Shown here piece after piece: positions 6,455 to 13,223 of a stretch of 13,951 nt of DNA. How positions within the stretch are numbered: position 1 is the first letter of the stretch; every line of letters starts with the position of its first letter. The notes beneath the pieces are model-generated. The model did no database searches, was not told the origin of the DNA, and saw only the letters and a list, made by a program, of their open reading frames with translations. A program made the translations under genes and the position numbers. The DNA is from DATBFG01 sp036558645 (GTDB lineage Bacteria > Acidobacteriota > Terriglobia > Terriglobales > Acidobacteriaceae), in assembly GCA_036558645.1 (NCBI GenBank), contig DATBFG010000051.1, positions 1 to 13,951 on the forward strand, written 5' to 3'.

Positions 6455-6721
6455 CTATCGTCTCCATCCCGTGCCAGTAGCTTTGCGCCCGGTGACCGAG
6501 AATTTAGGACCGCCTAGTTTCCGGTGGTCTTGTCTGGAAGTCAATATCAAACTAAATCTCAGGCTCGCCCGTTCGTGCCATTGCGGTGGCACCATCGTGG
6601 AATTTACGCATTCGCAGCCCGGTTGTACCTTGTCATTGAGCAGTTCTGGGGGAGGGCTGTTCGGGCGTCCTGTAACTCGCAAGAGTTCAGGGCGCTTCTT
6701 ATTTGTTGAAAAACTTTTCAT
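6455..6721 (-). CDS. Doubtful 88-aa ORF downstream of the DUF5655 gene
   Basis: The ATG (6719-6721) lies 12 bp after the DUF5655 stop. It is directly preceded by AGGGAGGAG, a strong SD-like run whose best core is only two or three bases from the ATG, closer than normal. A terminator follows the stop at once. Against it, the product is basic, rich in Pro, Arg and Thr, has no hydrophobic core, no recognisable domain and no secretion signal, and the same DNA shows hairpins and a terminator on the opposite strand. It may be a small co-transcribed gene or chance. Only the gene layout supports it. Confidence 0.3.
   Translation of the reverse strand: MKSFSTNKKRPELLRVTGRPNSPPPELLNDKVQPGCECVNSTMVPPQWHERASLRFSLILTSRQDHRKLGGPKFSVTGRKATGTGWRR
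6575..6707 (+). ncRNA. Candidate structured RNA on the + strand
   Basis: Three helices follow each other on the + strand: GTGCCA/TGGCAC (6575-6592, 6-base loop), CAGCCC/GGGCTG (6615-6620 with 6654-6659) enclosing about 33 bases, and a terminator-like hairpin (6665-6695) with a GCAA tetraloop and a T-rich tail. The 5' end is unknown; TTGTCT and TAAATC, 17 apart (about 6534-6562), are a weak promoter possibility. No RNA family was recognised. No + strand gene follows before the convergent DUF5655 gene, so a free-standing or antisense RNA is more likely than a leader. Confidence 0.35.
6665..6707 (+). terminator. Intrinsic terminator with GNRA loop, + strand
   Basis: GCGTCCTG pairs with CAGGGCGC (one T·G wobble), then after one bulged T AACTC pairs with GAGTT, closing on a GCAA tetraloop. 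The T-rich tail TTCTTATTTGTT follows directly. The T-rich side is found only on the + strand, which sets the polarity. Confidence 0.55.
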
Positions 6722-6732
6722 CTCCTCCCTGC

Positions 6733-7368
6733 CTACGCGTCCAATTCATAGGCTTTCGCCAGCCACCGCCTGACGTCATCATCGATGTCAGCCATTCTCA
6801 TGATTTCAATCCGATGGGTGATTCGATCACGCTTCGCCAGGCCGCCGGTATCGACGAGCCGCTTCGGCGTTTTCGTGGCACCCAGTGCTAGCCCCAAATC
6901 GATGCGGGAATTGGTCGAAGGCTTGATCTGAGCGAACACGTGCTTTCGATAAAGAGGGACGATAGTCTTCCCAGGGCAAGCTTTTACATCTTTGCCAATC
7001 CGCAAGCCGATGTGCAGGAGCTTGTCATACAAGGGCCTTAGGCCTGATCTCTTTCCGGCAAACATTGCCTCCACGTACCCTTCCGCCGCGCGCAGGTACA
7101 GTTGAGGATCGGCATCTTCTTCGCCCTTTCCCACTGAGCGCTCCGCGATCCAGCTCGATCCGTTTGGACCTAGGCCGTAATCCTTCTTCAGCCATTCGCG
7201 CCGCTCCGCCTCGGAAACTGGCCCCGAGGCCTTTACCAGCGCCACCCATTCTTCCAGGCTCCGCCCGGTCTTTGACGGCAGCTCGGCAACCCATTTCTGC
7301 ACCATGGCAATCCCAGGGTGCACGCTGTACAGCGACTTCTTGGCCGGTACCTCTCTGCTGGGACTCAT
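6733..7368 (-). CDS. DUF4287 / DUF5655 domain protein
   Basis: A 211-aa soluble protein of unknown function. The N-terminal part (about 16-80) matches DUF4287: a Lys-Thr-Gly-(R/K)-Ser-Leu-Glu-Glu-Trp core (KTGRSLEEWV), a basic linker and the WLKKDYGLG segment. The C-terminal part (about 92-210) matches DUF5655, with LYDKLLHIGLRIG, the KTIVPLYRKHVFAQIKPS strand pair and LDLGLALG-type repeats. The two domains are commonly found together in soil bacteria; no activity is established to my knowledge. The frame is open to 7443, but the ATG at 7366-7368 has GAGGAG six bases upstream and fits where the homology begins. It is transcribed divergently from the receiver gene, with a gap of about 220 bp between them. 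Confidence 0.85.
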   Translation of the reverse strand: MSPSREVPAKKSLYSVHPGIAMVQKWVAELPSKTGRSLEEWVALVKASGPVSEAERREWLKKDYGLGPNGSSWIAERSVGKGEEDADPQLYLRAAEGYVEAMFAGKRSGLRPLYDKLLHIGLRIGKDVKACPGKTIVPLYRKHVFAQIKPSTNSRIDLGLALGATKTPKRLVDTGGLAKRDRITHRIEIMRMADIDDDVRRWLAKAYELDA

Positions 7369-7512
7369 GAACCGCTCCTCCGCATTTGTTGGGCTGGTGC
7401 AACAGCATACACCGCAGTCCGATCTGCCGAATGTCCCCCACAACGGAGTTTTGGGGACTCAGCCGCGCCTCAATCCACCCGCCCGGCAGCAAATTGTTCA
7501 CATAGGCCCAAT

Positions 7513-7529
7513 TGTCACTTTTAGTGACA
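7513..7529. promoter_or_regulatory. 17-bp palindrome, probable operator
   Basis: TGTCACT-TTT-AGTGACA is a perfect 7-bp inverted repeat with a 3-base spacer, in the gap between the divergent DUF5655 and receiver genes. Its centre (7521) is about 61 bases upstream of the start predicted for the receiver gene, a typical activator distance, and about 150 bases upstream of the DUF5655 start codon. The cognate regulator is unknown. Confidence 0.5.
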
Positions 7530-7547
7530 CCGAGGCATCCGCACCGG

Positions 7548-7575
7548 TTGGGCTGCATCCAAGGGCAAGTATTAA
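7548..7575 (+). promoter_or_regulatory. Putative promoter of the receiver gene
   Basis: TTGGGC (7548-7553) and TATTAA (7570-7575) are separated by 16 bases. The predicted start near 7582 leaves only seven bases before the ATG at 7589 but a normal leader before the TTG at 7622. The -35 match is weak (three of six). Confidence 0.35.
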
Positions 7576-7588
7576 ATCGAGCAAAGCC

Positions 7589-8344
7589 ATGGCAGATCGG
7601 GAGCATGCCCGCGGAGATGCTTTGTCGGTTCGAGTTCTCATAGCGAACGAACGGCCGGAAATCAGAAAAATCCTACGTGATTTCGTTGAGCGGAATTCTC
7701 ACTGGAAGATTTGTGCAGAAGTGGCTGACGGCGGAAACGCAGTCAGCAAGGCTTGCCAACTCACGCCCGAACTCATCATCCTTGACCTCGCCATGCCCGT
7801 TCTGAACGGCATCGAGGCGGCGCGAGAAATTCTCAAATTTCATCCCGCCGCTCGATTGCTCCTGTGCGCTTCGCACGTCACGCCAGAGGAACGACGCCTT
7901 GCTCGCCAAGCCGGGATAAAGGCCATCATCGCGCAATCCCGCGTGGGAAGGATTCCGCACGCCCTGCAGTCATTATTCCGTGACAACTCGCTCCTCGCTG
8001 ACCTGGCGGCACTTGACCCGGGGAGCAACGCTCGCGAAACCCAGAGTTCGCCAGATCCGCACGATCCAATGACACTACGATCTGCGGTCGTATCGCGGAA
8101 GATTTTCCTCTGTGAAGCTGTAACCGAGGGCGCCAGCCCGATTCGCAAGGGCTTGATTCTGGATCCTGAGCCGCTCTCCTGTGTCCGTTGCGAAAAGCGA
8201 TACAGCCTGCACTACTCGAGTCTGTTTCGTCCTCAGATGGTACATCTGTCGCGCATGCTGGCCGCCGAGGTACTGGAAGGTGAACACCCAAGCCACAGTG
8301 CGCGAGTGAATATTGAAGTCACTCCCTCAAACGCTGTGAACTGA
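7589..8344 (+). CDS. Atypical response-regulator receiver protein with C-terminal CxxC module
   Basis: A 251-aa soluble protein (from ATG 7589). Residues 13-135 are a receiver domain of the NarL/FixJ type: phospho-acceptor D66 in LIILDLAMPVLNG and S95 in LLCASHV are present. The N-terminal acidic pair is replaced (IANERPE, 18-24) and the conserved lysine is missing (AIIAQSR, 112-118), so phosphorylation is doubtful. No LuxR-type HTH follows. Instead a linker leads to a module of about 80 residues (168-251) with CVRC (198-201), resembling neither a full zinc finger nor a known output domain. TTG 7622, with GGAG five bases upstream, is a serious alternative start and fits the predicted promoter better. 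The longer frame back to 7304 would run into the divergent DUF5655 gene and is not used. Confidence 0.8.
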   Translation: MADREHARGDALSVRVLIANERPEIRKILRDFVERNSHWKICAEVADGGNAVSKACQLTPELIILDLAMPVLNGIEAAREILKFHPAARLLLCASHVTPEERRLARQAGIKAIIAQSRVGRIPHALQSLFRDNSLLADLAALDPGSNARETQSSPDPHDPMTLRSAVVSRKIFLCEAVTEGASPIRKGLILDPEPLSCVRCEKRYSLHYSSLFRPQMVHLSRMLAAEVLEGEHPSHSARVNIEVTPSNAVN

Positions 8345-8359
8345 GTGTGAGCCAAAAAG

Positions 8360-8436
8360 TGGCGGACCCGGAGAGACTTGAACTCCCAACCCCTGCGTTC
8401 GAAGCGCAGTGCTCTATCCAGTTGAGCTACGGGTCC
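8360..8436 (-). tRNA. tRNA-Arg (anticodon UCG)
   Basis: On the - strand GGACCCG (from 8436) pairs with CGGGTCC, followed by discriminator G and an encoded CCA (8360-8362). The D-arm (GCTC...GAGC), the anticodon stem CTGCG/CGCAG with loop CTTCGAA (anticodon TCG) and a T-arm with GTTCAAG are all in place. It reads CGA and possibly other CGN Arg codons. A T5 run 3 bases past the CCA may end transcription. The 3' end lies only 15 bp from the stop of the convergent receiver gene. Confidence 0.97.
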
Positions 8437-8453
8437 AAACCTGCAGAATTAAG

Positions 8454-8481
8454 ATTATCAGTTCCTGCGCTTTGCTGGCAC
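8454..8481 (-). promoter_or_regulatory. Promoter of tRNA-Arg
   Basis: On the - strand GTGCCA (8476-8481, four of six) and GATAAT (8454-8459, five of six) are 16 bases apart. The predicted start near 8447 lies about 11 bases before the mature 5' end. Confidence 0.55.
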
Positions 8482-8515
8482 CGCCTCCATTCAAAATCTC
8501 GCGTACACTTTTCGT

Positions 8516-10507
8516 GTGATAAGGCCCCGCTTTGGCATTCGAATCTTGCGGACCTGGCTGAAAGTGGCTCTTCTGGCATGCGCTGCGTGGGCTGCGCCTG
8601 CATCTCGCCCAAACGTGATACTCATCACCGTCGACACTACCCGCGCTGATCGGATGGGTTTTCTTGGGTCGCAGCGCGGACTAACCCCGAATCTGGATGC
8701 GCTCGCCAAACAGTCAGTCGTATTCAGTCGCGCCTACTCTCAGGTTCCGCTTACTTCGCCGTCGCACGCTACGATTCTCAGCGGCACTTATCCACAGTTC
8801 AATCGTGTGAACGATTTCGGAATGCCGCTTGCCCAGACGCTGCCCTACCTTCCACAGATTCTGCATGATCACGGCTACCAGACCGCAGCGTTCGTCGGTT
8901 CTGTCATTCTTGATCCCAAGTTCGGAGCATCCCCAGGCTTCGATCGCGGTTTCGACCAATACGATACCGGCTTCGCTTCAACTGGCGACCGCTACCAGGT
9001 GTACGAACATCGCGCCGCGGATGTCGTCGCCCACGCGGCTGACTGGCTTAGGTCTCGTTCTCGCGGCTCATGCTTTGTGTGGATCCATCTCTTCGACCCC
9101 CACGCACCCTATGAGTCTCCGGAACCGTATAAAAGCCGCTACGCCGCGAATCCTTACGATGGCGAGATTGCCTACGCGGACTCAGCCTTGGGCACGCTGA
9201 TCGAGCAGTTAAAAAAGCAGACTTTGTTCGATAGTTCGCTGATCGCCGTCATGTCCGATCATGGAGAGGCCTTCGGGGAACACGGTGAGCGCAACCACGG
9301 AATTTTTCTCTACGATGAAACTATCCACGTTCCTCTTCTGATCAAATTGCCCGGGCAGCATGCCGGTACTCGTGTGGATCAACGGGCCAGTCTTGTCGAC
9401 GTAATGCCCACGATTCTGCAAGCATTGTCGATTTCGATTCCGAAGTCCGTGCAGGGCAAGTCACTCCTGGCGCTAATGACTTCATCTGTTCCGGGAGCAA
9501 GCCAGAGGAAGTCCGAGGATCGCCCCTCCTATGCAGAAACGGACTATCCGTACCGCGACTTCGGTTGGAGTTCTCTCCGCTCCCTTCGTTCCGATAAATA
9601 TTTGTACATAGAGGCGCCGCGGAAGGAGCTTTACGATCAGACAACCGATCCCCAGGCAGCTCACGATTTGTCAACCAAATCTCCAGCCATCACACAGACT
9701 CTTGGTTCTAAGCTCACGGAATTTCGTCGTGGAACGGAAAACACGGCCAAGGCGTCTGAATCGTCAATGAGTCCAGCCGTAGGTCAAAAATTGGCGGCAC
9801 TTGGTTATGTCTCATCCGGCAGTGTTGTGAGTTCAGAGTCCAATCAAGACCGCGCCGATCCGAAAGACAAGATTGAGATCGCGAATCTCGTCCAAGAGGC
9901 GTTATTGGCGCGCGAGTCCGGGCACTTGCAGGATGCTACCTCCGCCCTCGAGAAGGCACTCTCGCAAGATCCAGGCAACGCAGTGGTAAATCGAAATATC
10001 GGCACCATATGGATGGACCAGCAGGATTATGCTCGAGCGCTGCCTTACCTGCGCAAAGCCGTCGAACTGAGCCCTAACACGGCTATGGACCGTTACAATC
10101 TCGGCCTTGCTTACCTTTCCTCCGGAAATATCGAAAATGCTAAGACCGAGCTCGAAGCCGCAGTTTCCAAATCGACGAAAGAAAATCTTCAATCGCTTGG
10201 AAATCTTCACTACACTCTTGGCGCCGTCTACAGCCGCCTTGGGCGCACCGACGATGCGAAGCGCGAGTTGCGAAAGTCGCTTGCTCTCCAGCCCGACGAT
10301 TACGAGTCAAACTTGATCATGGGACAAATGCTCGCACAAGACGACCCAAGTGTTGCAGTTCCTTATCTCCAGAAAGCAGCCAAGGTTCAGCCAACGTCCG
10401 CCGATCCACACATCTTGCTATTTCAGATCTACACGGCTCTTGGAGACGCCGCCAGCGCCGCTAAGGAACGAACCGAGGCGGAGCGCCTGCGGCAAGCAGG
10501 GAAGTAA
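8516..10507 (+). CDS. Exported sulfatase-fold protein with C-terminal TPRs
   Basis: A 663-aa protein. Residues 1-28 form a signal peptide (RILR, then a hydrophobic stretch to AAWAAPA), so it acts outside the cytoplasmic membrane. An alkaline-phosphatase-superfamily sulfatase domain follows (about 32-400): VILITVDTTRAD (34-45) and MSDHGEAFGEHGERNHG (about 246-262) supply metal ligands. At the active site, where sulfatases have C/S-x-P-x-R, this protein reads TSPSHATILSG (80-90), with Thr for the formylglycine Cys/Ser and His for Arg. It may thus be a phosphotransferase- or phosphodiesterase-like member rather than a true sulfatase. About five TPR units fill residues 443-655. The start is a GTG with no Shine-Dalgarno and TACACT (8504-8509) seven bases before it, possibly a leaderless mRNA. 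It stands alone and is divergent from the tRNA. Confidence 0.88.
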   Translation: MIRPRFGIRILRTWLKVALLACAAWAAPASRPNVILITVDTTRADRMGFLGSQRGLTPNLDALAKQSVVFSRAYSQVPLTSPSHATILSGTYPQFNRVNDFGMPLAQTLPYLPQILHDHGYQTAAFVGSVILDPKFGASPGFDRGFDQYDTGFASTGDRYQVYEHRAADVVAHAADWLRSRSRGSCFVWIHLFDPHAPYESPEPYKSRYAANPYDGEIAYADSALGTLIEQLKKQTLFDSSLIAVMSDHGEAFGEHGERNHGIFLYDETIHVPLLIKLPGQHAGTRVDQRASLVDVMPTILQALSISIPKSVQGKSLLALMTSSVPGASQRKSEDRPSYAETDYPYRDFGWSSLRSLRSDKYLYIEAPRKELYDQTTDPQAAHDLSTKSPAITQTLGSKLTEFRRGTENTAKASESSMSPAVGQKLAALGYVSSGSVVSSESNQDRADPKDKIEIANLVQEALLARESGHLQDATSALEKALSQDPGNAVVNRNIGTIWMDQQDYARALPYLRKAVELSPNTAMDRYNLGLAYLSSGNIENAKTELEAAVSKSTKENLQSLGNLHYTLGAVYSRLGRTDDAKRELRKSLALQPDDYESNLIMGQMLAQDDPSVAVPYLQKAAKVQPTSADPHILLFQIYTALGDAASAAKERTEAERLRQAGK

Positions 10508-10587
10508 GCACAGTCAAAAGATGAGGGAGCTCGCGATGAGGCTCAGTCTGCACAAAGATAGTCGGAGAGCACGAGCACTGGCCCTGC

Positions 10588-11277
10588 TTACTCTTCCGTT
10601 GACTTCGAATGAAGGCTCAACAGTCGCGCAACTAAGACGGCCAGGAACAACTGTCCTCCGACAGCTTCGAGGATTGCAATGCCGCGAGCGACGTCCGTAC
10701 GCGGCACGATATCGCCGTAGCCCAGCGTTGCCAGTGTCACAAAGCTGAAGTAAATGGCCCCCGTTTTCGAGAATGCGCTCGCCGCAACAAACGTCCCGGG
10801 CTTGAGTTGCTCCAGAGCAAAATAGAGAAGGCCAAAGTAAATCCCGGCCAGCAGGTATGCACTCAACGCGGCGAACAGATGCTCGGCATCGACTCTCGGG
10901 CTTCGCATGGCGAAACGTAACGCAACTGCCGCTGCAGACAGTCCGATCAATGTCCACGTGGTCAGTATGATCGCTGAAACAGTCGGGTGTCCGAGCCAGC
11001 TGCTGATTGGATAAGCCACCCATAGCAAGACCATTGCCTCGAGCACGTACTTTCTAGGTCTCTTGGCTTCGAATGGCATCACAGCGACAAGCAGGTTGGC
11101 GGCCAGCAACGAATCAATAAGTATTCCACTTCCACCGAACATGGCGATGATAGGGTTCGCCACCAGGGTGAAGAGCAGTGTGTAGAACAACAGTGTGTAT
11201 CGCCGCTGAAGATACAACCTCGTCCAGCGTTTGAAGGCGCCTCGTCTTTGGACTTCGGTGTCGTTTGCTTGATTCAA
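10588..11277 (-). CDS. Potassium channel-like membrane protein (Ion_trans_2)
   Basis: A 229-aa integral membrane protein. A basic N-terminus is followed by hydrophobic helices at about 29-47, 51-67, 78-95, 101-123 and 133-155, a pore loop and a last helix (about 198-221). The pore carries the K+ selectivity signature TLGYGD (184-189), and the pore helix plus IYFSFVTLAT is typical of two-TM potassium-channel domains fused to extra helices. No RCK/TrkA-N domain is attached, so gating is unclear. The start is a TTG (11275-11277), the only start codon between the upstream gene's stop and the first helix; its SD is poor. It lies 12 bp downstream of the winged-helix/TPR gene and is probably translated from the same mRNA. 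It is convergent with the sulfatase gene, with about 80 bp between them and no clear terminator. Confidence 0.87.
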   Translation of the reverse strand: MNQANDTEVQRRGAFKRWTRLYLQRRYTLLFYTLLFTLVANPIIAMFGGSGILIDSLLAANLLVAVMPFEAKRPRKYVLEAMVLLWVAYPISSWLGHPTVSAIILTTWTLIGLSAAAVALRFAMRSPRVDAEHLFAALSAYLLAGIYFGLLYFALEQLKPGTFVAASAFSKTGAIYFSFVTLATLGYGDIVPRTDVARGIAILEAVGGQLFLAVLVARLLSLHSKSTEE

Positions 11278-11289
11278 GTTTGCACTTTG

Positions 11290-13065
11290 CTATGAGGGAA
11301 AGTTCATGCGCCGAAGCAGGTCCTGAAATCGCGGGTCCGGGCGCAAATCATCGAGCAGGGGATCTACCTTAAGAAAGACCATGAATGAATCGCGTCCCCG
11401 GTAGCCAGTCTCAAGGCACTCAAGGGCTTCGTCCTTCCTGCCCAAAGCTAGCTTGAGCCTCGCCACAATATACGGGGTGACGTAACGCTCCTTGGCGAGG
11501 CTGCGCAATTGTTCCAGAATCTTCTGCGCCTCTTCAATATTTCCCTGCCTGGCGTAAGTCGCCCCGAGGGCGGCGATGAATGACGAGGAGCCGTGCGAAA
11601 ACTGGATGCTCTTTTGATAACCCTCGGCGGCGGACTGGTACTGCGACTTGCTCAAGTAGGTATCGGCCTGCAAACCATATGCGAGGGCGTTAGTTGGCTC
11701 CAACTCGATTGCCTTGTCAAACTGCTCGATGGCCTGATCATAACGACGTCCTGCCCAATGAACGATTCCCATGCAGAAAGAGACTGGGCTGGAGCACGGT
11801 TCGAGGCGAATGGAGCGTTGCACTTCGTTGTAGGCCTCTTCGTTTCGTCCTGCCATGGAAAGAAAGATTCCGTACCAGGTACGCCCTGTGACGTAGCCCG
11901 GATTAAGCGAGAGCGCCCGCCTGAATCCTCGCTCGGCGCCGGCAAAATCGAAGTCATACCACATCGTCGCAAAGGCGAGGGAAGCATGCCCTTCCGCCAG
12001 GTTCGGGTCCTTTTCGAGCGCCTGCAGAGCCAATCTCTTGGCCTTGCCAAAACCATCATCTGGAGCAACCATGCTGCAAACCCCAAGTACGGACATGCAG
12101 TCGGCTAGGCCCGCGTAAGCCGCGGCGTACGTCGGATCGTGCTCAATCGCCTCTTGAAAACATCGAATTGCCTTTTCGCAGCCTTCTCCGCTGCGTCGGT
12201 TCCAGTAATAACGGCCCTTCAGATAGGCCGCGTACGCTTCGGGATCAACCGCGTGGACCTGCTCTAAGTGGGCCTGCTCCTGTGGCGTGAGTTTAACGTG
12301 GACTTCCGCGGCGATGGCTTGGGCCATTTCCGCTTGTAACGCAAGTATGTCTCTCAAGTCTCGTTCATAACTTTCTGCCCACAAGTGCATTTCACTGGGT
12401 GCATGAATGAGCTGCGCATTGATGCGGACCCTGCCGCCTACGCGTAGGACGGTCCCTTCCACGATGGTATCTACTCCCAATTCGCGAGCAATTTCGCGCA
12501 CGGGCCTGCGTACACCTTTGTAAGCCATCACCGAAGTCCGCGCTACAACCCGCAAATCACCAATCTTGGCCAACGTGGTGATAAGCGCCTCGGTGAGTCC
12601 TTCCACGAAGTATTCCTGCTCAGGATCGTTCGATAGATTTTCCAGCGGAAGTACGGCCAACGACCTTGTCGTGGAGGGAACAGACGCAGGAGCAGCCTCC
12701 ACATGCCCGATAAAACGGTACCCGCGTCTCGCCAGGGTTTCGATGTAGCGAGGGGTTTCTGCTGAGTCACCCAGCGCCTCGCGTAAGCGCCGTATGGCAT
12801 TGTTCAGGCCGTGCTCAAAGTCCACGAAAGTGTCGGCCGGCCAGATGCTCTGCTGCAACTTCTCGCGGGAGACCACTTCTCCCGTGTTCTCAAGCAGCAC
12901 CTGCAGAACTTGGAGGGGTTGTTCCTGAAGCTTGATCTTGGTGCCGCGTTTGCGCAGTTCACCCGTGCGCAAATCGAGATCAAAGACGCCGAACCTGACG
13001 TTTCCGTTGGTGGAAGGCTGCGAAGGCCACATGCGGGCTGCCACTGGCTGGGCATAGTCTAGCAC
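11290..13065 (-). CDS. Winged-helix transcription regulator with TolB-like domain and TPRs
   Basis: A 591-aa protein with the CadC/OmpR-type plan common in acidobacteria. Residues about 22-121 are a Trans_reg_C winged helix (VFDLDLRTGELRKRG, the LQVLLENTGEVVSRE helix, and ETLARRGYRFIGHV at its end). Residues about 134-256 resemble the TolB N-terminal/FlgO-like domain (LAVLPLENLS, ALITTLAKI, VDTIVEGTVLRVGGRVRINAQLI). Residues about 275-575 are TPR repeats (AYAAYLKGRYYWNRR, AIEQFDKAIELEPTNALAYG). No transmembrane helix separates the DNA-binding and TPR parts, unlike CadC, so it is probably cytosolic. The signal and targets are unknown. The GTG at 13063-13065 has GGAG too close (one base); ATG 13030-13032 is an alternative start. 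It precedes the K+ channel gene by 12 bp. Confidence 0.88.
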   Translation of the reverse strand: MLDYAQPVAARMWPSQPSTNGNVRFGVFDLDLRTGELRKRGTKIKLQEQPLQVLQVLLENTGEVVSREKLQQSIWPADTFVDFEHGLNNAIRRLREALGDSAETPRYIETLARRGYRFIGHVEAAPASVPSTTRSLAVLPLENLSNDPEQEYFVEGLTEALITTLAKIGDLRVVARTSVMAYKGVRRPVREIARELGVDTIVEGTVLRVGGRVRINAQLIHAPSEMHLWAESYERDLRDILALQAEMAQAIAAEVHVKLTPQEQAHLEQVHAVDPEAYAAYLKGRYYWNRRSGEGCEKAIRCFQEAIEHDPTYAAAYAGLADCMSVLGVCSMVAPDDGFGKAKRLALQALEKDPNLAEGHASLAFATMWYDFDFAGAERGFRRALSLNPGYVTGRTWYGIFLSMAGRNEEAYNEVQRSIRLEPCSSPVSFCMGIVHWAGRRYDQAIEQFDKAIELEPTNALAYGLQADTYLSKSQYQSAAEGYQKSIQFSHGSSSFIAALGATYARQGNIEEAQKILEQLRSLAKERYVTPYIVARLKLALGRKDEALECLETGYRGRDSFMVFLKVDPLLDDLRPDPRFQDLLRRMNFPS

Positions 13066-13159
13066 TCTCCACGGCGCAGGATATAAGTCCGACTAAGCCT
13101 CACCCACTGAATGCATTAGCAAGAGAACCACAAGAGCGCAACGTGAGAAGCACAAGGGA

Positions 13160-13188
13160 TTTACTAACATCCCGAAGCCTGCGATAAG
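13160..13188 (+). promoter_or_regulatory. Putative promoter of the CxxCH oxidoreductase gene
   Basis: TTTACT (13160-13165) and GATAAG (13183-13188), each four of six, are 17 bases apart. A short inverted repeat, GGGAT/ATCCC (13156-13160 and 13169-13173), overlaps the -35 and could bind a regulator. The predicted start near 13195 gives a leader of about 29 bases. Confidence 0.4.
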
Positions 13189-13223
13189 AACGCCTGAATA
13201 TTTGCAAGAGGAGGTGAAACGTC

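Noticed and set aside
6471..6773. 100-aa + strand ORF with a CHCGG motif
   Set aside because: Only one Cys pair is present, no RBS or promoter fits, its 3' end overlaps the convergent DUF5655 gene, and it runs through the + strand terminator at 6665-6707.
7369..7443. Extension of the DUF5655 gene to 7443
   Set aside because: The ATG at 7366-7368 has a well-spaced GAGGAG, and the extra 25 residues (Cys-rich) do not resemble the family.
7304..7588. Extension of the receiver gene back to 7304
   Set aside because: It would overlap the divergent DUF5655 gene and cover the palindrome and promoter; the ATG 7589 or TTG 7622 are better placed.
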